Virus record (IMG/VR): IMGVR_UViG_3300033571_006541 | Span: 1-25,549 of that record | DNA: 25,549 nucleotides | Source of the DNA: a virus | Reading direction: 5' to 3' (one strand) | Shown here: in pieces, positions 8,517 through 15,767 of the stretch | How the letters are laid out: each line of letters opens with the position of its first letter | How positions within the stretch are numbered: the stretch's first letter is position 1 | The notes under the pieces: model-generated | What the model was told of the DNA's origin: nothing | Seen by the model: only the letters and a program-made list of their open reading frames with translations | The model's database searches: none | Made by a program: the position numbers and the translations under genes

Positions 8517-8696
8517 CTAACCTCTGGAGCCACTACGGGAAGAGTTATTCCGAGTACTGGCGCCCCTTGGCTGGTAGCGCACGTAGCTCATGGAAGGCGG
8601 GGCTTTGGCCTCGCCCATGTCGCGCTGCGTCACGCGGGGCTGATCGCCAGATTTAATCATGGATTGGCTGTTCATCGCGCCTGAGTTCTGGTTCAT
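8517..8696 (-). CDS. Small basic portal-coupled protein
   Basis: 59 residues starting at ATG 8696-8694, which overlaps the portal stop codon as ATGA; AAAGG lies 7 bases upstream. The sequence (MNQNSGAMNSQSMIKSGDQP, then RVTQRDMGEAKAPPSMSYVR) ends in a Ser/Arg-rich tail (STRNNSSRSGSRG). This fills the otherwise empty gap between the portal gene and the gene at 8452. It is probably disordered and may bind nucleic acid or another virion protein. The coupling and ribosome site support that it is translated. Confidence 0.6.
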   Translation of the reverse strand: MNQNSGAMNSQSMIKSGDQPRVTQRDMGEAKAPPSMSYVRYQPRGASTRNNSSRSGSRG

Positions 8697-10378
8697 ACGA
8701 CTGCCTTTAGTTGAGGGGGGCTAAGTTCACCCGTAACATCAAGATTTTGCGGGGTTTCCGGGCCAGCAGGGGTCTGCGGTGCCGGAGCCGCAGCCGCTTG
8801 CTGTGCCGCCTGCTCTGCCGCCATCTTCTCGGCCCGCTTGATATCCTCGATGAGCATTTCCTTCATCGGAACATCCATCAAGTCAATCAGGCGAGTCTTG
8901 GTAATTGCGCCGGCATTGAAGAGGCTAAACGCCAGTTCCCGCATATCTTCCATGAAGATCGGGCTGTTAGAGTGAGCGTCCACTTTCACTACAAAGTTCG
9001 GGGTAAACTGTGCAGCAATAAACTTATTGCCATCAGTGTCAACATACGCAGTATCATCATATACTTGCATCATTCGCAGGTAGAGGGTCGCCATTTTTTC
9101 CAGGCTATCTTCAACGATCATAGCGCGTTTCTTGGCGCGGCTGGAACCGAGGCGGGCAAGCTGGCTAGCGTGTCCGGCAGAACGCACGCCGGTTTCGCCT
9201 CGCCCTTGCAGCACAGACACAATCCCGGATGCTTCCTCAAACATGCCGTCAATGGCGCCGATTTCTCGGAACAGGTCATTGGGCAGGTCAGGGGAAAACT
9301 CTTCAACCTTGGCGTTTGGCATGTCAGATGCGATCATGCCGCCGGCGCGGTTCAGGGCAAAGTTCTTCTCGTCCAGAATGCCGGTAAAGCCCATCATGGC
9401 TTTGGGCGGGTTTACCTGCTTGTCCAGCAGTTCCAGAATCTGTCCGGTGCGCTTGTTCCGCATGTCTTGCAGGAACACCAGCCGTTGCACCTCAGACTGT
9501 CCCCAATAGTAGTCATACTGCGGGGAGGGGCAGATTTGCACGAACGGTTGCTCACCCTTCAGGAAAAGACTTTCCGCAGGCCGGTCATAGATAAACACGT
9601 GCGGGTCTGCAATCGTGACACAGATGTAGTCATTGATCTCATCATCGAACACCCACAGTTCATACATCTTGACCGTGGGTTCACCGATCCTGGGCACGTA
9701 GGTATTCGTTCCAGCCAGGCTCATCTGCACGTTGCCATAGATGGTCGGGCTGATAGCGGAAGTCACTAGGCGCTCGACGCCTTCCGGGTATTGCTTGGTA
9801 TCCTGCTCGGCCAGGGCAATACGGCTGATGATTTCGTCACGGTTCGGGTGCGCGTAAAGGCGAGAATACAACTCGCTCTTCGTCATAAAGTATTCCTGCA
9901 CCATCGCCTCTTGGCGGTCAGTGTAGGGCGTATCTTCTCGCAGCACGCCAAAGACACCAGGCTCAACCATGTAGGGATGGATGCCATTGCGCCAGATCAG
10001 CTTCACGAAACTGCTGTTGTAGCACAGCGCCCAATTCAGCGCCTGCCCAAAGACTTGATCCGCGTTACTGTTTAGCCAGTAGTCGTGCAGCGCCCTGGTC
10101 AGCGCGGGGATCATCTTGTGATAGGACTTAGGTTCCGATGCGCCAATGTTGATAGAGAAGCGCGTCGTATCGGCCGAATACATGAATGCCGCAAGCTGGT
10201 CAATGTGCGGGTAAATCTTGTTGAAGTGCGCCGGCGATTCACTTTGCCCGGCGCCATGCAAATAATAAGAGCGCAGGGTAGAGTAATTCGCCATGCGCTC
10301 ATTTTGCGATACCAGACATTTTTGCAGCAGGTCAAAGTAAAACGCCTGCCGGTCAAGCGGTTCGGTCGGGATTCTCAT
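8693..10378 (-). CDS. Portal protein
   Basis: 561 residues, in the usual portal size range. The N-terminal part (MANYSTLRSYYLHGAGQSES, then FNKIYPHIDQLAAFMYSADT) and central QALNWALCYNSSFVKLIWRN match the beginning and clip/stem regions of podovirus-type portals. The later part (LVFLQDMRNKRTGQILELLD, then RSAGHASQLARLGSSRAKKR) corresponds to the region containing the long stem helices. The C-terminus is Ala/Gln/Pro-rich. The portal forms the dodecameric vertex through which terminase pumps DNA. It is linked by ATGA overlaps to genes on both sides. Confidence 0.88.
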   Translation of the reverse strand: MRIPTEPLDRQAFYFDLLQKCLVSQNERMANYSTLRSYYLHGAGQSESPAHFNKIYPHIDQLAAFMYSADTTRFSINIGASEPKSYHKMIPALTRALHDYWLNSNADQVFGQALNWALCYNSSFVKLIWRNGIHPYMVEPGVFGVLREDTPYTDRQEAMVQEYFMTKSELYSRLYAHPNRDEIISRIALAEQDTKQYPEGVERLVTSAISPTIYGNVQMSLAGTNTYVPRIGEPTVKMYELWVFDDEINDYICVTIADPHVFIYDRPAESLFLKGEQPFVQICPSPQYDYYWGQSEVQRLVFLQDMRNKRTGQILELLDKQVNPPKAMMGFTGILDEKNFALNRAGGMIASDMPNAKVEEFSPDLPNDLFREIGAIDGMFEEASGIVSVLQGRGETGVRSAGHASQLARLGSSRAKKRAMIVEDSLEKMATLYLRMMQVYDDTAYVDTDGNKFIAAQFTPNFVVKVDAHSNSPIFMEDMRELAFSLFNAGAITKTRLIDLMDVPMKEMLIEDIKRAEKMAAEQAAQQAAAAPAPQTPAGPETPQNLDVTGELSPPQLKAVV

Positions 10379-10791
10379 TTTTGGATTTTCAAGCCTTCGT
10401 GGTCAGCCATGTAAGAACCGACCTTAGGGCCGGTCAGTGATTGCCCACTTCCTTTGACAGCCTGCATACCCGAAACAGATTCACCGGCAACAGACCTGAG
10501 ATTGTAATTGCCAAGCTCGGCAGGCGAACCCCAACGCGGGGCAAAAGGATTGTTGGGCGTTGCGTAACGCGGCGGTTGCGCCTCGCCTTCTCTGGTTGAT
10601 TTGATATCACCCATCTTAAAATCCTTCGCTAAACCCTTGAGCGTGCTGTCATTATGCTTGGTTTTATCGCTTTTTACACCAACCGCCTTCAAAAAGACAA
10701 CAGAAACATCAGAACATCCAGCAGGACACACCGCTTGCGTGGATTCAAAGAAGCCGTGAACCGGGCACTTGTAGTCTTTCAGCACAGCCAT
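10375..10791 (-). CDS. Zinc-ribbon-containing phage protein
   Basis: 138 residues. The N-terminus has KDYKCPVHGFFESTQAVCPA followed by GCSDV: a Cys-x2-His and Cys-x3-Cys pair (C9, H12, C22, C26) that looks like a small zinc ribbon. The rest is polar, with RYATPNNPFAPRWGSPAEL in the middle and no recognised enzyme motif. GGAG lies upstream of ATG 10791, and the stop overlaps the portal start by four bases. Similar proteins stand before the portal in related phage clusters; the role is unknown. Confidence 0.7.
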   Translation of the reverse strand: MAVLKDYKCPVHGFFESTQAVCPAGCSDVSVVFLKAVGVKSDKTKHNDSTLKGLAKDFKMGDIKSTREGEAQPPRYATPNNPFAPRWGSPAELGNYNLRSVAGESVSGMQAVKGSGQSLTGPKVGSYMADHEGLKIQK

Positions 10792-10803
10792 GTTGTTCTC
10801 CTA

Positions 10804-11184
10804 TTAAATAATCTTTTTGTTGTTGAATGTATATTTGTTTACGATACCTACTCGCATCCTAAACTCTCCACCTACATTTTGTAACCCTATACTTCTTGCC
10901 ATCGTGGGGCGCTGCTCTTCCTTGCGGTGATACCCAACGCTCTTGCGGCCAGCGATATCCATCCTGGGGCCAGCCTCGCCATTCTCTAGGGCTAACAGGG
11001 CACGGGATAACTTGCGCTGGCTGAGTTCGGTCATCGGCACATACTCGGTATAGATACGCCGGAAGTGTCTGTAATCGAAGTCCGCAAACTCAACAAAGTG
11101 ATACATCTTGAATCCGCGCTGTTTATTCAGATACATTGCCTTGATTCTGGCAAAAATCTCTTCTTTTGTCAGTATTTTCATCAA
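10804..11184 (-). CDS. Helical protein between terminase and portal (candidate small terminase)
   Basis: 126 residues, basic. The first two-thirds are helical (LTKEEIFARIKAMYLNKQRG, then FADFDYRHFRRIYTEYVPMT) and include SQRKLSRALLALENGEAG, which could be a DNA-binding helical unit. The C-terminus is rich in Lys and Asn. The start overlaps the terminase stop as ATGA. No separate small terminase gene is evident elsewhere in the window, so this is a candidate by position. The assignment remains weak because no clear homeodomain-type motif can be seen. Confidence 0.6.
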   Translation of the reverse strand: MMKILTKEEIFARIKAMYLNKQRGFKMYHFVEFADFDYRHFRRIYTEYVPMTELSQRKLSRALLALENGEAGPRMDIAGRKSVGYHRKEEQRPTMARSIGLQNVGGEFRMRVGIVNKYTFNNKKII

Positions 11185-12938
11185 AAACCCAATGCTTTTA
11201 GGTAGTTTGACACCTGTTTTTGCACTTGTTGCCCGCTTCCGCTGTCGTTTTCGTCGGTTTCTACCTGTTTTTTCTCTCTGGTAAGGCGCATTTGAATCAA
11301 ACGGGGCTGAATCTGCTCGGCAAACGCGGCCGCAGCCAGCGCAGAGGCGATTACACGGTCATCTTTAGCCCTTCCAGCCGCAGCAATCGTGCCCTGATCC
11401 CTTACGATACCCTTCATTTCATCAATACACTCTGTTGAATATACATTTAACATGCCCCTCTCAAAATAATCCTTGAGGTAGTTAAGCATTCGTTCCTTGC
11501 TGGAATGTGTTGTTACCCATCCGATGCTGTTGGAAATGCCGAAACTGTCGTTTCTGCGCCACAGGTAGTGCTTCATGTGGCTCAAAACGTCGTGCAGGTG
11601 CTTGGCATTCCCTCCGGGCAGGGTTTCAGCCTGGCGTTTCAAATTCCGCATCTCGTTGAGCACAGCCTGTCCGGGGCCATTGACCTCAAGGTTGAGGGTA
11701 GAGTTGACGTAGGCACCGGCTAGGTAGCAGATCACCCAGGCAAACTGGAAGGTATTGAGTTCGCTGGTGCAAAACTCGGCCACCTGATCCATCCCGTCGG
11801 CGTAGCAGCGGTAAACCTGGATGCAGAAGCGGTCAGCCCAATCGCTAGAGCCATAGGCAGGGTCAGCGCCAATGACGTAGTAACCAGAGGAGACAGGTTC
11901 CTCCCATATCTTCAGGGTAGAGAGGCGCTCATTGGACTGGATCAGGCTGGTGTCCTGGAAGTTTGCGCCCATCGAGAAGCGGTAGGGAATGAATGCCTCA
12001 CGCTTGGCAACCTTCATGGCGTCGGTGCAGCGGGCCGTAGAAAAGAAACTGGAACCCGTCATCACGAAGGCATAGTCCTCGGTTGGCGGGAACTCCTGAT
12101 ACATCAGCCCTTCGTCCTTCAGCCCTTCGTGGAGCTTCCATCGCCACCAGGCCATCTGCCGGCTGTTGATCTCTACGCCGTAAATCTTGCGGATATCCTT
12201 CGTCCATTCCTTCTCTTCCGCAGAGAGCTTGCCGTCCCAATACACCTTGTAGATATCCGACTTGGGATCAGCAGAGTAGAGTTGGTTACGCCACCAGCCT
12301 ACAAAAATTGCCTTCTGCGTCCTAGCCCGTTTTGCAGTGATCCACATGTCATGGAACATGTTGAAGCCTCGGGCGGTGGATTCAAACATGTAGTAGCGCA
12401 GCGGGTTAGTTTCAGCCAAGGAAGCTAGCAGGGAAGCCAAGCCTTCCTCGTCACCCCATGAGCTAGTTTCCGTGCCATGCAGGAAGGTAATCCCCTTGCC
12501 TCGTCCAAGGCCGCCTTTGGCGCGGAGGCCAGCCACCTGATAGAACATGCGACTGCGGTTCTTCAACACCATCTGATTGCGGTTATGGCTCATCAGAGGG
12601 ATTTTGTATTGCTTGGGCAACCCGTCCATATACATCTGAAGGGTGCTTCTGAACTGCTCCCGGTTCTCTTCCGTGTCCGTGGTCAGCGTGCCCTGCATCC
12701 CCGGATGGATGAAGTGCCAGTAAAGGTCTAGGGCCAGGCTAATGGTCGTGATACCCAACTGCCTGCCCTTTAGCACCACAAAGAAGTGTTTATCCTCGGC
12801 CAGCCCCCTAGCCACCTCATCCATGACGTAGGTCTGTGTGCCAAGCAACTCATTGCCGAGCACCACCATCCCCCGTTCCTTGGACTCAATCTTCAGGTTG
12901 CGGCAGAACGTGTAGAACTTTTCTCGATTGAAGTCCAT
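11181..12938 (-). CDS. terL: Terminase large subunit (DNA-packaging ATPase/nuclease)
   Basis: 585 residues. The ATPase domain shows a variant Walker A, VVLKGRQLGITT (about 54-65), with the packaging-motor pattern R-x-x-G-I-T in place of the classic GKT. It is followed by a Walker-B-like segment around GITFLHGTETSSWGDEEG with the acidic pair. The nuclease domain contains YVIGADPAYGSSDWADRF (first acidic residue), the middle segment LNLEVNGPGQAV, and the C-terminal KDDRVIASALAAAAF with the last acidic pair. The protein cuts and translocates concatemeric DNA into the portal. It starts at ATG 12938, overlapping the stop of the small Cys-rich gene. Confidence 0.92.
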   Translation of the reverse strand: MDFNREKFYTFCRNLKIESKERGMVVLGNELLGTQTYVMDEVARGLAEDKHFFVVLKGRQLGITTISLALDLYWHFIHPGMQGTLTTDTEENREQFRSTLQMYMDGLPKQYKIPLMSHNRNQMVLKNRSRMFYQVAGLRAKGGLGRGKGITFLHGTETSSWGDEEGLASLLASLAETNPLRYYMFESTARGFNMFHDMWITAKRARTQKAIFVGWWRNQLYSADPKSDIYKVYWDGKLSAEEKEWTKDIRKIYGVEINSRQMAWWRWKLHEGLKDEGLMYQEFPPTEDYAFVMTGSSFFSTARCTDAMKVAKREAFIPYRFSMGANFQDTSLIQSNERLSTLKIWEEPVSSGYYVIGADPAYGSSDWADRFCIQVYRCYADGMDQVAEFCTSELNTFQFAWVICYLAGAYVNSTLNLEVNGPGQAVLNEMRNLKRQAETLPGGNAKHLHDVLSHMKHYLWRRNDSFGISNSIGWVTTHSSKERMLNYLKDYFERGMLNVYSTECIDEMKGIVRDQGTIAAAGRAKDDRVIASALAAAAFAEQIQPRLIQMRLTREKKQVETDENDSGSGQQVQKQVSNYLKALGF

Positions 12939-13093
12939 CAGCCCTCATCAGTGCCAGGCTCGTAGCGGAAGTCTATGCACCGCCTGAACGCTAGCCGATT
13001 GTGTTTCTGACACCAGAGCTTGCACCCTACCGATTCAGGGTTTTGCAGCACAGCCCCGGTGTCAGCACTCCAATAACAAGAACGACAAGTCAT
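12938..13093 (-). CDS. Small Cys-rich protein, putative zinc-binding
   Basis: 51 residues, MTCRSCYWSADTGAVLQNPE and so on. C3, C6, C24, C28 and H31 (CRSC and CKLWCQKH) form a plausible zinc site. ATG 13093 overlaps the methyltransferase stop as ATGA, and its own stop overlaps the terminase start by one base (TGATG). It fills the gap of about 150 bases between the two large genes exactly, which strongly suggests a real gene. Function is unknown; small zinc-finger proteins next to terminase can be packaging accessories. Confidence 0.65.
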   Translation of the reverse strand: MTCRSCYWSADTGAVLQNPESVGCKLWCQKHNRLAFRRCIDFRYEPGTDEG

Positions 13094-13863
13094 TTACGGA
13101 TGATCTGCACCGACTTGCCCTGTGGCTCGTCCTTCGCCTCCAGCCGGAAGCTGGCATCCTTGTGGATCGCCACTACCGTGTTGCCAAACACTTCCAGGTT
13201 ATACCCAAACCCGGTCAGCAGGGACTTGATCTCTTCGGCAGTCTCCTGATACCAGTCAAACTGCGTCCAGGACTCATACACAATCGCAGGGAATTTATTG
13301 ACCTCAAGGAATCCAGCAGCACCCTTCAATACCTGCAACTCGGAACCCTCTACATCCATCTTGACCAGCCTCACCGGGGCACTGAATCCAAGTTTATCCA
13401 GAGTGATGCAGTCCACCACCTCTTTCTTGCCGCCAGCCTTAGCCTCTTGGCTGTTCGTCCTGACCATATTACTCATGCTCCAAGCCCCCACGTTCGGGTT
13501 TGTAGCGTAGTCAGGCATGTCAATCTCAACACTGCCATTAACGTTGCTTACAGCCTCATTGTAAGCATGAACGTTATGGCAATGATTCAAGGCCACGTTC
13601 CCACACAACTGCTGGAACACCACCCGCTGCGGCTCCCAGGCATGAACCTCATACTGCGGATACAGCTTTGCCAGCGGCACCGTTACCGTGCCCATGTTGG
13701 CGCCAATGTCCAGCACTACCCCACTCTCATACCCACCCGCAATCATGGCGCACAGATTGACCACCTCCAATTCGTAATGCCCATGCAGCGCCAGGTTCGC
13801 ACTAATCAAATCATTCCCCGGCCGCACCATAAACCTACCGTGTCTTGTTTCTAAAATGTTCAT
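13090..13863 (-). CDS. FkbM-family SAM-dependent methyltransferase
   Basis: 257 residues from ATG 13863 (MNILETRHGRFMV); this start has GGAG five bases upstream, whereas an in-frame GTG at 13881 has none. SAM-binding motif I is VLDIGANMGTVTVPLA, with the ribose-binding acidic residue in VHAWEPQ. The FkbM signature VRLVKMDVEGSELQVLKGA follows in the middle. Family members O-methylate sugars or other small groups; the substrate here is unknown. It overlaps the upstream gene by 29 bases and is within the late operon, so it might modify a virion component, lipopolysaccharide or a nucleotide. Overall length is normal for the family. Confidence 0.85.
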   Translation of the reverse strand: MNILETRHGRFMVRPGNDLISANLALHGHYELEVVNLCAMIAGGYESGVVLDIGANMGTVTVPLAKLYPQYEVHAWEPQRVVFQQLCGNVALNHCHNVHAYNEAVSNVNGSVEIDMPDYATNPNVGAWSMSNMVRTNSQEAKAGGKKEVVDCITLDKLGFSAPVRLVKMDVEGSELQVLKGAAGFLEVNKFPAIVYESWTQFDWYQETAEEIKSLLTGFGYNLEVFGNTVVAIHKDASFRLEAKDEPQGKSVQIIRK

Positions 13864-14044
13864 ACGCTCTCCCGTCCTCACTCATTGATAAATACTTCAA
13901 CTGCTCTCTATACAACCCATACCAGGGGTCAGCAGGGTCAGCCTTCTCCAGCAACTCAATCGTCTGGAAAACCACCTCCCTGCCTCGCCTTATCGCAAAG
14001 TCAGCGTAATGCTTCCCCCACTTCTTCGGATCAACCCAATCCAC
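13835..14044 (-). CDS. Small hypothetical protein before FkbM methyltransferase
   Basis: 69 residues, starting at GTG 14044 directly after the previous stop (TGA then GTG), with GTGGAG just upstream. The sequence (VDPKKWGKHYADFAIRRGRE, then VVFQTIELLEKADPADPWYG) is helical and charged. The last 29 bases overlap the methyltransferase in another frame. Adjacent methyltransferase and shared translation suggest a helper, but there is no recognised domain. A shorter form from ATG 13886 would have only 16 residues and is unlikely. Confidence 0.6.
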   Translation of the reverse strand: MDWVDPKKWGKHYADFAIRRGREVVFQTIELLEKADPADPWYGLYREQLKYLSMSEDGRAYEHFRNKTR

Positions 14045-14257
14045 TCACTCCACCCGCCATATCCTTACCCCCTCACCATCCCTCTTCGCAATAAACTTCA
14101 TCTGCAACTTCAATCCATTCCTCTTGTTGTAATTGCACATCGCTCCAATAGGCATACCTTCTACAAAGAAGCTATCACCCACATTCATCTGTGCATACGG
14201 AAACGAATGCTTCCTACGCACCTTCGGCACCTCTACACCACTCTCTACGTTATACAT
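14045..14257 (-). CDS. Small conserved phage protein (DUF7303-like), first gene of late operon
   Basis: 70 residues. The pattern HSFPYAQMNVGDSFFVEGMP, then CNYNKRNGLKLQMKFIAKR and final GVRIWRVE, matches a common small phage family that I recall as DUF7303. It starts at ATG 14257 behind a strong AAGGAGATATAG. It is the first gene after the divergent control region and so would be the first translated product of the leftward transcript. Function is unknown; the compact beta-rich sequence with a terminal Arg-x-Trp-Arg-Val-Glu may bind nucleic acid. Confidence 0.75.
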   Translation of the reverse strand: MYNVESGVEVPKVRRKHSFPYAQMNVGDSFFVEGMPIGAMCNYNKRNGLKLQMKFIAKRDGEGVRIWRVE

Positions 14258-14315
14258 CTATATCTCCTTTTAGTTATGAAGCAAGTGTAGTGTAACACAG
14301 ATAAACCGATTTTTC

Positions 14316-14355
14316 CTTGGGGCGGGGAAAACCCAAATTCTCTTGGGGCGGGGAA
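14316..14355. repeat. Two direct copies of CTTGGGGCGGGGAA, 26-base spacing
   Basis: The 14-base word CTTGGGGCGGGGAA occurs at 14316-14329 and 14342-14355. The spacer is A-rich and 12 bases long. Two helical turns (26 bases) separate the copies, as for a protein binding one face of DNA, so they may be operator sites near the late promoter. Nothing else of the kind is found in the window. Confidence 0.7.
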
Positions 14356-14587
14356 GGGAATGGGGCACGCACGCACAGAAGTCCAAACCCATTCACTCGG
14401 CCGCGCATCGTCAAGTCCAGCCCGGCCAGTCCAGGCCACTGGTCAACCGCGCATCAGCGTAGCATCCAGGCACATCCAGGCCAGCTGCCAGGCCAGGACA
14501 GCCCGCAGCACGTGCGACCAGGTGCCCATGTGAATTGGTGAGCACGCCAACAGTGTGACAGCCCCCATACGCATCCGATGCTACCCT

Positions 14588-14679
14588 TATCTAGATAGCT
14601 ATCTAGATACCTACCTACATAGAAGTCCTATATAGATATAGGTAACCTATAGCTATAGGTTACCTATAGCTATAGGATA
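14588..14679. repeat. Palindrome and iteron array (candidate origin or operator)
   Basis: Three connected elements. First, a perfect 22-base palindrome at 14588-14609 with repeated TCTAGATA. Second, CCTATAT-AG-ATATAGG at 14627-14642. Third, tandem 17-base units CCTATAGCTATAGGTTA (14646-14662) and CCTATAGCTATAGGATA (14663-14679). A perfect 32-base palindrome spans 14637-14668, centred in the first unit. Such A/T-rich symmetric iterons are typical of initiator or repressor binding sites. Its position between divergent operons suits either an origin or a switch. Confidence 0.8.
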
Positions 14680-14797
14680 GCTACCGGATACTATTACAGT
14701 TTACGTGATTACCTATTACAAACTTTCATAGTAAATAGAGTAAACTTTTCTTGCGTGTATCCGTTCATATATGAGAAGATGCAAGTGTAGTCTGTTT

Positions 14798-14813
14798 TAA
14801 TCCTAACGAAAGG
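14798..14813 (+). promoter_or_regulatory. Leader motif TAATCCTAACGAAAGG (ribosome site of ardC)
   Basis: The 16-base sequence TAATCCTAACGAAAGG, whose GAAAGG is the Shine-Dalgarno, lies 7 bases upstream of ATG 14821. An identical 16-base copy lies at 19117-19132 before the gene at 19139. Shorter CCTAAC versions occur before 15768, 16486 and 17001. The conserved bases upstream of the Shine-Dalgarno suggest a shared early-gene translation signal or RNA-binding site. Confidence 0.65.
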
Positions 14814-14820
14814 CTAGACA

Positions 14821-15690
14821 ATGGACATTGCACAATTGATCACTGATCGCATAATCAGTGAATTGGAAAAGGGTGCTACGCCATGGGTTAAACCCTGGCG
14901 CAGTCTGAAACAGGCGCCTGGCGCCGGGATGCCGTTTAATCCGGCCAGCAAGACAATCTACCGGGGCATCAATAATGTATGGCTAGGAATGCAGCCGTAC
15001 GCCATGCCTTGGTATGTCACTTTCAAACAGGCGCAGGACTTAGGTGGCAACGTCAAGGCCGGCGAGAAGGGTACGCCCGTCGTATTCTGGAAGATAGGTA
15101 AACGGGAAACCGTTGATGCTACTGGCGATAAGACTACAAGTGCCTACGCACTAGTCAAGCATTACTGGGTTTTCAACGTCTCACAGTGTGAAGGCCTTGA
15201 GATTCCGGCCATGCCACAGCTACCGGCGCCGGCCTTTGACCAAAATCCGGCGGTAATGGCCGTCGTTGATCGCCTGGGGCTAGCTGGTGGCCTTACACAT
15301 GCCGGCGATTCGGCTTATTACCGGCCGTCAACGGATGCCATTGTCATGCCACCAATTCCGGCATTCAACGACGCCGGCCAATACCATGCCACCTTGCTGC
15401 ATGAGTCCGTACATGCTACCGGCCATAAATCAAGACTGGATCGAATCACGCCGGCCCGGTTTGGAAGTGAGGAGTACGCCTACGAGGAGCTTGTCGCAGA
15501 GCTTGGCGCAGCTATGCTTTGCTGTAGCCTGGGCATCGACGGCGATCTGCGCCATGCCGGATACATTGGCAATTGGTTACAAGCTCTGCGAAACGACAAA
15601 AAATTCATTATCAGCGCATCAGCAAAAGCACAAGCTGCGATGGACTACTTGACAAGTGCAGGTGAACAGGTGGAAAGTGTAGCTGCCTGA
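14821..15690 (+). CDS. ardC: ArdC-type antirestriction protein with zincin-like metallopeptidase domain
   Basis: 289 residues. The N-terminal domain (about 1-125) opens with ITDRIISELEKGATPWVKPW and includes YRGINNVWLGMQPY, WYVTFKQAQDLGGNVKAGEK and GTPVVFWK, the typical ArdC single-stranded-DNA-binding domain. The C-terminal zincin domain has HESVH at 194-198 in LLHESVHATGHKSRLDR; a third ligand could be a Glu in YAYEELVAELGAAML (about 220-232). ArdC proteins protect entering DNA from type I restriction in conjugative plasmids; here it is the first early gene, so it would protect phage DNA. The leader holds TAATCCTAACGAAAGG just before the ATG. Confidence 0.9.
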   Translation: MDIAQLITDRIISELEKGATPWVKPWRSLKQAPGAGMPFNPASKTIYRGINNVWLGMQPYAMPWYVTFKQAQDLGGNVKAGEKGTPVVFWKIGKRETVDATGDKTTSAYALVKHYWVFNVSQCEGLEIPAMPQLPAPAFDQNPAVMAVVDRLGLAGGLTHAGDSAYYRPSTDAIVMPPIPAFNDAGQYHATLLHESVHATGHKSRLDRITPARFGSEEYAYEELVAELGAAMLCCSLGIDGDLRHAGYIGNWLQALRNDKKFIISASAKAQAAMDYLTSAGEQVESVAA

Positions 15691-15699
15691 TTGTAGCGT

Positions 15700-15741
15700 G
15701 CAGGGTAGTGACAGTACCCTGCGCGATACCGATCCGGTATC
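15700..15741 (+). promoter_or_regulatory. Double hairpin leader before the clamp-like gene
   Basis: Two perfect stems stand in the gap between ardC and the next gene. GCAGGGTA (15700-15707) pairs with TACCCTGC (15715-15722) across a 7-base loop. GATACCG (15725-15731) pairs with CGGTATC (15735-15741) across a 3-base loop. No U-run follows, so they are not standard terminators. The sequence continues TTAACCTAACGAGGG to ATG 15768. They could be RNase processing sites or stabilise the mRNA. Confidence 0.7.
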
Positions 15742-15767
15742 ACCTTAACCTAACGAGGGAATCAACC

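Larger units (their letters stand above)
14258..14820. promoter_or_regulatory. Divergent intergenic control region (563 bases)
   Basis: No credible gene lies here. It separates the leftward late operon from the rightward early operon, so both must obtain promoters from this region or beyond. The left half (14310-14540) is G/C-rich with direct repeats of CTTGGGGCGGGGAA and several copies of TCCAGGC. The right half (14580-14760) is A/T-rich with long palindromes. The same 11-base word GCAAGTGTAGT occurs at 14281 and 14781, in the same orientation, near each operon start. I see no near-consensus sigma-70 promoter; phage- or host-specific promoters are possible. Confidence 0.7.

Noticed and set aside
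7829-8656. Plus-strand open frame of 275 codons
   Set aside because: It runs antisense across four leftward genes (7816-8696) with good ribosome sites; composition is typical of a non-coding frame.
8711-9769. Long plus-strand open frame (352 codons) opposite the portal gene
   Set aside because: It lies entirely antisense to a recognisable portal gene in a fully leftward operon, and its product is Arg/His/Leu-rich without domains; this is the usual shadow caused by codon bias.
13162-13854. Plus-strand open frame of 230 codons opposite the FkbM gene
   Set aside because: The minus strand carries clear methyltransferase motifs; the opposite frame has none.
13864-13881. Upstream GTG start for the methyltransferase
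   Set aside because: No Shine-Dalgarno sequence; ATG 13863 has GGAG at proper spacing.
14245-14541. Short open frames on both strands in the control region
   Set aside because: No ribosome sites, Pro/Arg-rich composition produced by G/C-rich repeats, and conflict with repeat elements.
14646-14679. Possible CRISPR-like repeat
   Set aside because: Units are 17 bases, directly adjacent with no spacers, and palindromic; they fit iterons or operators.
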